Below are positions 34,022 to 46,614 of a DNA stretch of 64,000 nucleotides, in pieces. The notes below the pieces were generated by a model. It did not search any database. It saw only the letters and a list, made by a program, of their open reading frames with translations, and was not told the DNA's origin. The position numbers were made by a program, and so were the translations under genes. Each line of letters opens with the position of its first letter. Positions within the stretch are counted from its first letter, which is position 1. This DNA comes from Luffa acutangula (lineage: Eukaryota > Streptophyta > Magnoliopsida > Cucurbitales > Cucurbitaceae). The stretch covers positions 6,944,001 through 7,008,000 of the forward strand of contig CM072089.1 in NCBI GenBank assembly GCA_036850905.1. The letters run 5' to 3'.

Positions 34022-35983
34022 GGATGCAAATAGTTACAGCAATTGGAAGAATATACATATAAGTTGTAGGTGAGGTATGTACACAAATATTTCTTTTTTT
34101 GGTGTTGTGTACAATTTTATGAGGTAAAATATATGGGTCAGTAGTCCCTTCAGGGGCATCCAATAGAATTGGAATATATGGGTCAGTACAAGCCATTTAT
34201 GGTCTGGTCAATATTCTGATTCCGTTTGATGTAACAAAACAAACGCTTCTGGATAAATTATAAACCTGTTTTTCTGAAAATTGATGCATGTTGTCAAATT
34301 ACCATGTTTTAACTAGCCTTTGGACTTCTTATTTCTTCGTGCATTTTCAATTTTTGTGATTTGGAAGGCTCATTTTGAGTTATTTGTTTTTGACAATGCC
34401 ATTTTGAGTGATTACTCGTTTTTTTTTCCCTTCTTTTTTTTGTGTGCCCATTCTACTATATTTGAATATGTGTTCTTCATTGCTATATAGTGTCTAGAGC
34501 TTTGACTTTGAGATAATGATTTTTTCCAAACTTCAAGATAGGCCGATTCACTTTTGTTAGTTCAAACTAAAAAATTGGTATATAAAGAAAATGATGTTGT
34601 TGACCATGTGTGGAGTTGTCTGACATCTGGTTCGTGGTCTATTATTCCCTTTTCCTTTTTCTTAGTCATCTGAGTGTATGAACTGATTTAATATATCAAG
34701 ATTGTATTATCTTGATTTAATTTCAGATACCGTGTTGAACATCATCAGTTCATCACTACTTACAAATTTATAATAAAGTCTAGCACATATTGCTTCAAAA
34801 CTTAGTGCATCAATAAATGGTATTGGGATCTCAGCGTCTAACCTCTTGATAACTTGATACAGAAGTAACTCGTTTGTGTGATCTATTTGATAGCCTTATT
34901 TCTAATTGTCTATTGATTCCCATTTCTAGGTGTGAAAGCAGCTGACTGCTTTTCTGGGACGTTGGGGGTAGACAGAGGAAGCAGTACTTGAATTTTGACT
35001 CTGACCAGATCTTAGCAACTCTGAGAAGACATTTTTTGCACAACTAGTATTATATTTTGCTGTTACAAGACTTGATCATTTGCACATGGAAATGTCAAGG
35101 GTTGCGTCTTTAAATTATAATATTTGGTGTGTAAAACATTTTTATTCTCAAGACATTGACGTTCCCGTTAATGGGAATATGATGATATAGGGTAATTGTC
35201 CATGCAATTCTTTGATGAAAATTAGTGTAATTTTGAATTAAATTATTTTGTTCTTCAAGGAAGAATTTGTTCGTATTTTCATCCTCGTCATAAGCTATGT
35301 AGGTTGGTCTCACTGAGTTATCTCATGGGTTTGCCTGACTAGTAACAGGAAATTCATGGTTGCTTGTATTGGTTATTTGCAATCAAGATCTCCAGGAAGA
35401 ATTGATTGTATATAATGTGCAGGAACTTCAAATCGTTGCTGAAGATGTTTCTTGGAGCATGACGATGTCGAACAAGTCGAAAATGTTGCATTACATGTTA
35501 GATATCTCAAGCGGGGTCATGCACTCACTCGTATTTCTGTACGTTTCATCCAGATCCTTGAATTATTTTGATTCTATATGTAATCTAGAGAGAATATCCG
35601 TTTGAGTAGCATTCTCCACACCCAGGATTAAACAAATCTGTTATTCATTCTTTTAGATGCATTTTCCTCTCACATGAAAACGCCTAGGGCCTTGCCTTTA
35701 GTTGCCTCTTAAGCTGCTTTTCACTCAAGCTACCACTCCAACTTGCATTATTCATTATTCAGAATTCTTAAACTGTCAATTTTGTCAACTCTTGGGATTT
35801 GAAATCTCTTCTCCCATGCCTTTTTTTGGCTCCGAAAGCAAAGTCTGATTCTCCTTAACTTCAGGCTTTCATTCATCCCACCACAATAAACGAACAAAAC
35901 CAGAGAAATATGATGAAAAAATATAATATTTCCCCCCCAGCATTTGTGTATATAAGATCTGGAATTCCTTTCTTTTTCCCTTT

Positions 35984-35984
<1 letters not shown>
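34022..35984. other. PRMT10 3' flank and spacer
   Basis: The first 200-300 bp are probably 3' UTR. A frame at 35360-35605 (+, 81 codons) looks partly coding-like ('QELQIVAEDVSWSMTMSNKS') but matches no family I know. It could be an alternative 3' exon, so it is not called as a gene. A TATA-like 'tgtatataag' sits at about 35947-35956, just upstream of the small gene that follows. Confidence 0.45.

Positions 35985-36014
<30 letters not shown>
35985..36014 (+). repeat. Poly-C run of 30 bases at a promoter
   Basis: Thirty uninterrupted C, starting about 29 bp after a TATA-like motif and ending 20 bp before the ATG of the small membrane-protein gene. It would therefore lie at the transcription start or in the leader. 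It is the only long C/G homopolymer in the window; all others are A or T. Confidence 0.9.
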
Positions 36015-36016
<2 letters not shown>

Positions 36017-36034
36017 CTGTGCTTTTCCTTTAGA

Positions 36035-36277
36035 ATGCATAGGTCTTCAAGCACATCTCGAAACTTCGACGAGTTCGCGGTTGACTCGCCACCGGGTGTC
36101 ATTAGCTCCCCACCATTGAAGAATGAAGCCTCTGATCTTTTGCCAATGTTTAAGAGTAATACCTCCAAGAAAGAAATGGGGTCGCACATTAAATCTCCAG
36201 GAGAAAATGCAGTTCATCTAATTCCTCTTATTCTGTTTCTTTCTGCTTTGATTCTTTGGGTTTGTTCAACCAGGTAA
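36035..36277 (+). CDS. Small single-pass membrane protein, unknown function
   Basis: 80 codons starting 'MHRSSSTSRNFDEFAVDSPP'. It has a polar, serine/proline-rich first half and one hydrophobic helix at about 59-77 ('NAVHLIPLILFLSALILWVC'), ending shortly after it, as in a tail-anchored protein. I recognise the layout 'MHRS...(E)NAxHLIPLxLxLCAxxLW' from short uncharacterised plant proteins, but I cannot name a function. The end is uncertain: the stop TAA overlaps a good splice donor (CCAG|GTAAAT at 36271-36276), so a further exon could extend the C-terminus. The promoter-proximal TATA motif and C run lie just upstream. Confidence 0.6.
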   Translation: MHRSSSTSRNFDEFAVDSPPGVISSPPLKNEASDLLPMFKSNTSKKEMGSHIKSPGENAVHLIPLILFLSALILWVCSTR

Positions 36278-37307
36278 ATTTTGAGTACAGATCTATTATG
36301 TAACTCAATGCTGCTTTCTTCACTCAGCTAAATAGTCGTTGGTTGAAATAAAAATGCACTTTTAAATTTTGTGCCTCAAGTTGTGTTCATTTCCACAAAG
36401 CAACAAATTACACCACAAACTCATGCTTTTATTGGAAAAAAAAGTTCTTCAACTTCTTAATTACAGCTACCTTTTTTACATCCATGAGTATTGATCTCCA
36501 CCCTAGTACTCTTGGGGAGAGATTTCACGAGTCACAACACTATCAAAAGGGCAAATTATTCAATGAGACTGCGACAATGTAGCTGTCTCCTTAAAACCAT
36601 CAAATGTAGATCTTCAAATTTGTCTGCTATCTATTAATTATTGGATGAAAAATCGAGATACTTTTACAATTCGTCTATCTTACATCCGACGGTGCAAAAC
36701 TATCAACCTTATCAATTAAATTCTCTCTTAGCAAAAGTTTTCGTTTTTTAAACTTTTCACTCGAAGGCTTGAATCCAATAACTCAGAAATCGTCCCTCCA
36801 AACATTTGAAGCCTTTACCATTTGGCCACATGTTCTATTATTAGTGTCTTCTCTTAACAAAGATAATAAACGCTTCACAACTTATATATAACATGGTAAC
36901 TACAAAGTATGTTCAACCTCAATTACAACAACAAAAAAAAAAAGGTTATAAATGAAAACGTGTATGATACGAGGAGTTGTTGGGTTGGAAGCAACAGATG
37001 AGAAAGAAAGAGAGAAAAAGAAACAAATTTGAATAGTGAAATGTGTGAACTTTAACAGAATTAGGAGAATATTATTGTTTGAAAAAAGGCAAATTAAAGT
37101 GGATGGATTGATTATAATGTATGAAATTGGTAGAAGGAGAGAAAATAACTTGTATCCCAAGGTTATTTCAACCTTTAAAGCCACATCTCCAAACTTTGCC
37201 CTCTCAACAACCCTTTTTTTGCTTTTCTTTTCTTTCAATTGGACCTCCCAACCTTTCACCCTACTCAACCTCTACATTAGACAACTAGTTGCTTCACTCA
37301 ATTCACA

Positions 37308-37338
<31 letters not shown>

Positions 37339-39239
37339 TGTGATTTTGATTTCGACGCATCATGTTCTTACATCAACGTTCCTCTATCTTTACCGCTGAT
37401 AAATAACAAATTTTCGGTAAAGAAGGTTTAAAAAGATATTAACTTTTTTGTACCTAGTAATATAGTATCATACAAAAGATAAGCAAATCTCTCTTGAACT
37501 AACAAACTAAATATAGATTATACCATCTAGATTTCAGAACATATTCCTTCGAATGATTCAAGTACAAATTATGTATATTTCGACATTTTGAGCTTATAAG
37601 CTATCACTACTTGTTAGTATTTCGATGGACATTTAAAAGAACAATCTCTAGCTCCTTTGTCAAAACATCTATGAACATAAAATTTTTGAAAAAGAGAGAA
37701 TAAAGTAAAACAATTCTACAGTAAAAGTTCTTCACTAACTGTCATAAAATTGCATATTTTGACATATTCCTCTTAGAGAGAAAGACAAAGAAAAATCTTA
37801 AAAATATAGTAAAAGGGAAAGAAAGTATAATAGATGGGAATAATATTCTCTCTGTAAAACCTTTCTCTTGTTTCACTTTCTAGTTTTGCATATCAAAGTT
37901 ATTGATCTGAGTATGAAAAATTTATGGAGTCATTCAGAAGAGCCAACATGTTAAGCCTTGTGGTTGAAGTCTAAGAATATTCCAATTTTGGATCATCTTA
38001 CTCTCTCATAATTAAGCAACTATTTAGCAATTAGAGGTGTCTCCTATACAAGCAAATACAAAGTTAAAATTGAACCTTGGAATTGGGGTAGGAAAAATCG
38101 AACCGTTGTTGAATTCTTGATCATTGAATAGTTTTTACCGACTGAGTTATTTCTATAAAACCTAAAATTATTTATAATTAATAGGGTAGAACTTAAAAGA
38201 TAAACGAAAGGATTATATTGAATACTAAAAATGTATTTTAAGTGTATTTATAGTATCTTACCGTGATCGTAGGTGATGAATGATATCTTCTACATTTATG
38301 GATAAAAGGAGAAAATCTTTATTTAAGTAGTATCATAACATTTAAAAGTTCGACTACTGTTCATTCCAATTGGAAAGCATCAATTAATTATTTTTGATCT
38401 TCCATAAACAAAATTTTACGACTAAAGGATTTGTAAAAAATACCCAATAAAATGATGTATTGTTAATTCAAAATTTGAAAATACCTAATTTATCATTCTA
38501 TTTTAATGTATGAACATCTAAATGATTACAAATATAATTATAACAATTACTTAGAATTTTCATAGCTTGTTATCATTAATTATATATGGTAGGTGGTTCT
38601 CTTATTTGTTTGGTTTCCATGGTGAAAACTAAAATCTAAAAGAGGATAATTTGAAAGAACCCTCTCTTCTCAATAGAGAAATTGCCTATCTATATATCAT
38701 CATTTTTAGAAGTGGGGTAATGAAATGGTGGCCAAATCTACCAAACCATTAAATATTTGCCTAAATGTTTGGTATATGATTTGCCTAATGGGTTTTGATT
38801 ATACAACACTTGTGTAAAGTTTTCATTTTTTCCTCCCCACATCTCATTGTATAAAATTATAAATTTCAATTTACTCTCAAAATTAACTTAAGAAGTTAAT
38901 TAAAACCCAAGTGAAAATTTGAAAAAAAAAATTATAAAAAAGTTTGCATTAGTGCTTGCTTTGAAGAAGGAGTAACAGGTAATTCCCAACTCAACAAGCT
39001 ATTCTTGGGTTGTTGGCAACTTGGCATAAAAACCATACCATTATTCTTTGTTTATTTATTAAGTTGTTTTAAAAAAAAAATAAATATTTTTTAAAAAAAT
39101 TATCTTTGAATTTTTATTTCCATTCTCTTTTTCTGGGCCTTCTTAGTATGGCCTAAAAATTAAAAGCAAATCACGCTTAATTATCCAATATAAGGACCGA
39201 CACGAACTCTTAACACAAAATACAAGCACAATTAAGATA
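36278..39239. other. Intergenic spacer, no gene recognised
   Basis: AT-rich. Frames at 36900-37431 on both strands run through a T tract (37312-37339) and have no recognisable domain. No bounded transposon found. Confidence 0.5.
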
Positions 39240-39302
39240 GAGAAAGAGCCCCTGTGACGATCGTGGGATAACAAATTTCTCTCTGCAATTCAAAAGGGTC
39301 AG
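39240..39302 (+). promoter_or_regulatory. Probable non-coding first exon of the Agenet/ENT gene
   Basis: A short GC-richer block ('gagcccctgtgacgatcgtg') ends at a donor-like GG|GTCAGT (about 39298-39300). The next acceptor-like site, 'aataacag', ends at 40406, 29 bp before the ATG at 40436. A leader intron of about 1.1 kb is inferred, as is common in plant genes. Only RNA data could confirm it. Confidence 0.4.
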
Positions 39303-40435
39303 TGAAATTCGTTTCCTTTTGCTTCGTTGAATTCGATCTTCTTTTGGGTTCAATCTATATTTGCATTTTGAGCAGTTGCTTTAATGATCTTGATGCTCTT
39401 TTCTCACTATTTTTCTGAATTTCGTACGGTTTCTGAAGCGTTTTTGTGTTTGAATTCCCTTTTGTTGCTGAGAATTTTCTTTCGTTGTTCTTTCTTTTTC
39501 TTGTTTGGGGATTATTCGTTTCTCTGGATGGTGTTTGGTTGCTCAGAAAACAGTAGGAAACGGGAGGGAAATAATGGGTTTGGATAGTTCGGTACAAAAG
39601 AATTGATACCGAACCAATCAGTTTCATGAACTTGTTTGATGAAGGTTTTGTTTTTACGGTATGATCAAAGGATGCATTGTTTGATTTTTCTTTCTTTTTC
39701 CCCTTTCTAGCGAGCAACCTAACTGAAATTAGTTTGTGTTCCTTAATTGCATTTTCTGATCAATCCCAGAGGGTGTTTTTGGCTATGAATTTTCTTTTGA
39801 TTTGCTTTTATTTATTCTGTAGCATGATTATATGAGCAGTGGTCGTGATGGTACTGCCTGTGCTTGATGTCTGATTTTTTAGCGATAACAAAAGGCATTA
39901 GTATAAGTAAACACAAAATGAAAAAGAAAGGACATCGAACTGGAGGTTGTTTGGTGTTGTTTTCGGTTGGATCAAGACCCGAAAAGACTAAGCTATTTAT
40001 GATTTTGACATTCCAATTATATAATTGTATGTGATAAATGGCTTAAACATTTGTGATACTGTCCTTTTTGTTGTGCAATACAATGGAGAATATACTAGAC
40101 ATAGCCTGAAATCTTTTGTGTTGATCTGTTATTCCATTTCTCTTTTCATTACTTTTCGCAGAGTGAATATGTTAAGAGAAACTAAATCTTGGAGAAAGAG
40201 TTCTTAGTTTTCATTCTCATAGTTTTGGACCCTTCTATATTGAATTTTTGAGTAGTGGGTAGAGTTTGTGTTATTTCGTTTTATTTCAACTATTCATTTT
40301 CATCTTACAACTTTAGAGATATTATAAATTCCGTCTTTAATTTCTAAAGTATTTTATCATGTCTATTTTTGCTTCAACTCATGTTATCTTTACCTCTGAA
40401 TAACAGATCACGAGTAGTAATTTGGGCTACACATC

Positions 40436-42358
40436 ATGAAATTCAATAAAGGGGGTAAGCTGAAAATATTGAGCAAAAAGAAGGTGCCTTTAGGACCACA
40501 ATGTTCTATGGAAGCGATAAGAAGCAATGGCCCCAACTATATGGCTACACATGTTAAATCTAAGGGTGCCAACAGCCACGCTGTAGTGGAGCAGGTGTCT
40601 AAAAAAGTCATCATACCCGGCCACACTCGTTTAGACATTATAGAGGCTTGGGCTCCTGGTGATGTTGTAGAGGTGCTTGATAACAACTCATGGAAAATGG
40701 CCACAGTCTCTGAGGTTTTGGGAAAAATGCACATTCTTGTCAGATTACTTGGGTCCTCTCAGGAGTTTAAAGTCAGAAAAACCGATATCCGGGTTAGACA
40801 ATCGTGGAAAGATGATGATAATGCAAGGGTTATGGTTGGAAAGGTAAATATCATCTATCTACTTTCGTTCCACTGTGTTTCTTTTTGTTCTATTTTGGGT
40901 GATGATTTGGAAAGATTATTGAACTTGTGGTCGTGCTGTCATCGTTGAATGTTTCTGTGTTGCTGAATGAGTATGCACTAACGTCTTTCAGTAACGTTCA
41001 TTTTTACTTCACTTGCATTATTCTTTAGATTATGCATTTTAATACTCAGTTAGGGGCCTTCAGTGATTCATTCAGCTCCTTGTTATTGTAGCATTGAAGT
41101 ACAAACATAAAAACACTAATCACAAAAGACCCCGTTTGATAACCATTTCGTTTTTAGTTTTTGGTTTTTTGAAAATTAAGCCTATAAACACTACTTTTAT
41201 CTACAAGTTTCTTCATTTTGTTATCTATGTCCTTCCCTTGTTTTCAAAAGCCAAGTCAAATTTTGAAAACTAAAAAAAAGTAGTTTTCAAAAACTTGTTT
41301 TTGTTTTTAAAATTTGGCTAGAAATTCAAATGTGTCCTTAATAAAAATGAAAACCATTGTAAGGAAATTGGGAGGAAACAAACATAATTTTCAAAAACCA
41401 AAAACCAAAAATCAAATGGTTATCAAACGGGGCCTAGCAATTACGAAGGAAAAAAAAGAAGAAACAACAGAGTTTTTCATATCATGTTGTCTTGCAGTTC
41501 ATGTGTTAATAAAATTATAAGTGAAGAAGCGACATCTTTTGAATGCAGGGAAATAAAAATTGTACTGGACGGAAGCTCCATGCCAATCCACTTTTAAACC
41601 ACAGTCAGAATTCAACCTCTCAAGTTCAGAAGACAAACTCAAGGACAACTCTGTGGAAAAAAGATGACTGTTTTGCCATTAGGAACAAAAATTTTCAAGA
41701 TAGTTGCAATGTTAGAATTCTGAAGAGATCAACCGATTGCTCGTCTGAAGCATTTTATGGAGCTAGCCATAAAGTTAGATTGATTGAGAAAGAAGGCAGA
41801 TATGTTAAGGTGGTTGCTGCGAATCCAACAAAGTTACCTGAACTGCAGGTAGATCCTGTTTCTCATCCTCGAGATTCTCTGGGTGAAAGACATAGGCCTG
41901 CATCTCTGAATCACAGACTTGGTGGGCATTTGGAATTGGATTTCAAGGGTAAGGAACCAGTTAGTCCGGTTCGAGAATTGAATGATGAAGATAGCATTAT
42001 GTGCTCTGTTGGTAGTTGCAGCATCAGCAGTGACAACTCAAGTGAGATGCCTTGTGATGTGTCTGCTGGCGTGACTGAACAAATTGCTGGTCATTTCCAT
42101 GATGATCGATCACCTCGTCATTCAGGATACGAAGGACATTGTCTCCCTACCAAAGAAGAATTGGCAGCTGAAATTCATAGGTTAGAGTTACATGCCTACC
42201 GTTGCACTATCGAGGCATTGCATGCATCAGGACCTTTGAGTTGGGAACAAGAAGTATTGATCACAAATCTTCGACTTTCGCTTAACATATCGAATGATGA
42301 ACATTTAATGCAGCTTAAATATTTAATTTCTGCAGATACCAGAATTCCTATTAAATGA
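40436..42358 (+). CDS. Agenet (Tudor-like) and ENT domain protein
   Basis: Two coding exons, 40436-40843 and 41549-42358 (phase-0 intron), give 405 aa. The N-terminus 'KGGKLKILSKKKVPLGPQCS' is a shortened first Agenet repeat. A fuller Agenet domain follows at about 72-124 ('WAPGDVVEVLDNNSWKMATV' ... 'DIRVRQSW'). A long Ser- and Asn-rich linker follows, and an ENT (EMSY N-terminal) domain closes the protein at about 337-395 ('LAAEIHRLELHAYRCTIEAL'). Agenet domains read modified histones or bind RNA-related partners, and ENT domains occur in plant EMSY-like chromatin proteins, so a nuclear chromatin role is likely. The architecture resembles Arabidopsis At5g20030-type proteins. The only coding-region intron contains a MITE. 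Confidence 0.88.
41128..41433. mobile_element. MITE copy 2, inside the Agenet gene intron
   Basis: The left end is 'gaccccgtttgataaccatt', the right end reversed 'ggccccgtttgataaccatt', a near-perfect inverted repeat. The interior is the same as the copy at 23094-23366. It lies wholly within the intron 40844-41548 and does not touch the splice sites. Better-preserved ends suggest it is the younger copy. Confidence 0.75.
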
Positions 42359-43740
42359 TTGGGAAATATATTCTTTTTCTTCTCTTACATATATATTCTC
42401 CAGCTCTATTCTCATAGTGATTCCTTCTCTTATGTTTTACCGTAGGCATTTATGATATAAACTGAATGTACAACTTAGCCAACAACCGTTGAGTTTTATG
42501 CTTCATGGATTCTCTTCTGCAATCGTATGATGAAGATGTTGTTATAGATATGATGATTGTCTCAACCTTTTGGAAACTACTGAGATATGAACAGAATAAG
42601 AACATTGTCATTCTGTCAGTTTCGAGAAATCTGTATCTAAAACTGTTGGGAGAAACTTATTCCCGTTGTAGAGTCATTCATTCACTGATAATAGTGTTAC
42701 AGATATGTTAATAGCTTTGGCTATCAGATTCATTAGAATCATCTTCTCTAATGTGCATGAAAGGAGATTGTGTAGTAATCTTGCTGAGCTTTGTGAAAAC
42801 CTTTATTACCATAAACTCATTATGTAGTAATCTTGTTGAGATAGCTTGTTATCTCGAAACAAATCAACACTGTGAGCTATGTTAATTAGGTCTGTTTGTG
42901 ATGACTGATGAGCCACTGTTTTCATTACATGGTTCCTCACTACATTTCTCCATTTCAGGCTGGTTAAGATCGAGACTGGAGTCTTCTCGATGCCAAGCGA
43001 TGGCGAATGCCCGAGAGGTTATACTTTAAACCTTTTCATCGCTTTGTATATTCAACTTGGTACACGAAACCAACTGCATGAACACCACACACCAGTCCAC
43101 AACAAATATTTGGCTTCATGTATTCAACTTGGTAATGTAATTCACTTGACCATGTCACAGATACATCGTATTCAACCATTTGTTTTCAAATCCTTTTACT
43201 GTTGGATATTGTTATTACCTGGGATTTGTTTTAGACTGTACTTTGTTTTATGGTTTTTGCCTGCTGAAGACAGCATCTAAACAAAAGGCCTTGCCTTTTT
43301 AAAGAGGTTCAGGAAGTGGCCATACTAGAGGTCCCATCTCTTATCAGCAGCTGAGATTCAAGTACCAAACCAAACAGAGGAGCTCTTTCCACACACCACC
43401 CCAGTAGCCCCATTTGATCATGCCTCATCAAAAATTCAATTTTCATCATTATGATAGTTTCTCTCTCCCAAACAGAAGAAAATAAAACAACCCACAACCC
43501 CTTTTTTGGCCAAATATTTTATTCTTAAAATTTCAAAAAGATCTCAAGGTCTAAAATCATGACAAAGAAAACAATCTCACAGCTCGAGATAAATGTTATT
43601 ATTTTTCCTTTTTAAAAAAGAACAATTTGTTAAGGGAGAGAGAGAGAGAGAGTATAAAGATTGGCATCTCAAAAAGTGGCCAAGTAGTCATTGTTTTTGC
43701 ATACATACCCTGCATTTTAATAAAAACAAACAAAATGGAA

Positions 43741-43773
<33 letters not shown>

Positions 43774-46614
43774 TGGGTTTGTTGATGGGAAAGTGAATTG
43801 ATTTTGATTTTGTCTTTAAGATCTTAAGAAAGGGGGTTGATGGGCATGAACCCTACAAAGAAAGGCCACAGCATTTATGGGGCTCCACCAAATCCTCTGC
43901 TATTGTCTCATTAGCAACTCTTCTTGATTGGCATTCCCATGTGATCTTGCTCCCTCTGTCACACAGACACTTGGAGAGAGAACAGAGGTGTCTCCTTCCA
44001 ACACCTTCTTCTAATCTTCTGAAATTAGCCATAATCTCCCCCACAAACAATCTAATCTCCTCTTCATTCATTAATCACAACTTAATCAACAACAAAGACC
44101 TCAACCTCTTCTATATACAAATTAAGCAAATCCCCTAATTGGGTTTTGACAAGGCATTCAAAGTTTGTATCTTTCTGTTAATTTTGACATAATTTGATTC
44201 TTTGAAGCAAGGAAGAAGTGGTCAGAAAGTCCCATCAAATATCGGTATCTCTCTCTCTCTATCTCTCTCTTTCTTTCTCTCTGTGCCAAGTGATGGAAGC
44301 TGATGGCCAAAGATGTGCTTGTATTTTAGTAACAGTTATAGATTCTTGTTTGGAGAGAGAAATTTGTTGTTGATGTTGTTGTTGTCACCTTTATCTCATC
44401 ATACAGTGTTTATGTTGAAAAGCAAAATAGAAAGTACATGTGGCAGATTGCAGACCTCAACTAAAGTCTTCTCAGTAATGCACACACATATATATACACA
44501 CATATATACATACATACACACACAAGTAATCATATGGCAGTTAAAATAAAAGGTATCAGCTGCCTGTAACTGCACTGCAACACTACTGAGATATGGTGGA
44601 TCATCTTTCTGTTCAGAAGAAAGAGAAAGAGAGATTAGTGCATTTAATCAAGGGCAGACATTAGCCAGCTCTTTTGCTTTGGCATAAGAGCCAATTTTGG
44701 GAAACATAAGGGATTACTCTATTGATTAGGGATTAATGGTTGATATTCCCAAGGGATCCTTTTCAATTCAATTATATATATAACAAATCTCTTTCTCTCT
44801 CTCTCTCTCTCTGTTTCTTTGTGTCTGAACACACACAATCATGGCATGGTGGAGAGATAGAGACATATCATATGTAAAATAGTACACATGAATTTGTTTC
44901 CTGTCAAATAGGAGAGGCAGCTTCCTACTTTTTTTCTTCTCCATTCAACCTTCTTACCATTTCCATCAACTTTGCTCATTCAAAACTGTTAACTTCTTAC
45001 TTAAAATCATTTCATGTTTCCAAATTTTGCTTTTTTTTATGACAAGATTTTGGTTTTAAAATATGGGTTTAGATTATTTAGATAGAGAGAGACACAGAGA
45101 GAGAGAGAAAGAGAAGGCAAACAAGAGAAGAAGACAGAACCCTCTTTTACTTTTTATCTGATGAAAAGTTGAGTTGTTGTCTTGAGAAGTGTAAAATTTT
45201 TGTTATTATTTTTTTCATTATGTACAATGGAACACAAGACACAAGACAGTTCTCTTCTATTATGTTAACACTAAACTAATCACTTTTTAATTAGGGATTG
45301 ATTAATGAGAGAGAGCATGTAAATGCATTAAAAGGAGATTTGGGGATTGGAGATTAGAGACATGAGGCAATTATGGCTTACACCACATGCTTGGAAGCAT
45401 GCTTTGTTATTTAATTCCTCTACTAAAAAAATTAAAGCTTTGATTAAACAAAACCCCCCTAAAGATTAAAAAATTTAAGGTTAGATTATAAACTTAAATA
45501 TATAGTAACAAAAAGTTAATTAGCATGACACAAACAAAATCTTATATGAACGAATTTCGATGTCATGTAACTTTCTTTTGGAGCAAAGTTATAATTTAAC
45601 TCATAAACAAAGATAGAAATGAAAACTCGAGACGTGTCTCTCCCATCGTAGATGAAGCACATGGTTCATGGGGACCAATACGCGAATGGAGATTAATTGA
45701 GATCTCTTTAGGAAATTCGAAATGATTAAAAGAAAGAGAGGGGTTAGATTAAAGTAAAAGTTTAATTCCATTATTCCTTTATTGAAAATGGAGATTAATT
45801 AACAAAAAAATTTCCATGAAATCCTAAAAGTGTAAATGTGTGGTATTTTCTTGGAATAATTGAAGGAAAATGAGATTTCCCATAGAGAATGCAGGCTTGT
45901 GAGGTGACAAAGGAAGCGCAGTCATGGAGGAAATTGCTCTTTTTTGTTTGTTTTTTTCCTTTTGGGAAATCTCTGTCTTTTTGCTTAAAAACTTCTCATT
46001 CTTCTTTTGGATTTTCCAATGCAAATTTCCACCTTTTTTTTTCCATAGGGTTTCTCAATCTTAACTGGATTCCATATAAATCTTTTTATTTGTTTATACT
46101 ATGATTTTATGATTCTATGTGCAATAATAATATTCATCATCTTAATATTGAAAATTGTAGTGAATAAAGGCAATAACTTTTTGATTATTGAGAGAGAGGA
46201 ATTTTGTTGGGACAATCATGTTCTCTAATACCAATTATTGGAAACTAAGTCCAAGCATGAAACCATATTATAATAAATCATAGAGACAATGACACCACTT
46301 AACCACCCAATAATAACTTTATAAACAACTAATTAATATTCGCTTAAGTACATATACCAAAACTGTGTAATATATCTTTCGAAAGTATACAAACTATGAT
46401 ATGGAATTATGTAGCGATAACTTGATTGATAGGAATTAATTGACTAAAGAATCCAGAAATAGTTCGAATCTCTTACCTTTATAGAGAAACCGCCTATGTT
46501 AGCCATTTTACTAATAGATATCTAGAAAACTTGCAATGTGGGTTAGTGTAGGAAGGACCTTGATTTTAATTTCATATATATATGATCATCAAATAGTGAG
46601 GGAAAATTTTCATC
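42359..46614. other. Intergenic region with GA/CT microsatellites
   Basis: The first few hundred bases are probably the Agenet gene 3' UTR. (GA)n tracts occur at about 43637-43652, 43739-43772 and 45087-45110, CT tracts at about 44249-44281 and 44791-44812, and CA/TA repeats at 44480-44523. I looked for well-known plant microRNA sequences (miR156-miR172, 390-399, 408) by eye and saw none. No protein gene is recognised. Confidence 0.5.

Noticed and set aside
36900..37431. Frames of 122 and 131 codons on both strands
   Set aside because: Both depend on T or A tracts, overlap each other antisense, and show no domain or splice context.
43593..44549. Possible microRNA precursor in the GA/CT-rich region
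   Set aside because: No known mature microRNA sequence was found by eye and the apparent pairing comes from GA and CT microsatellites.
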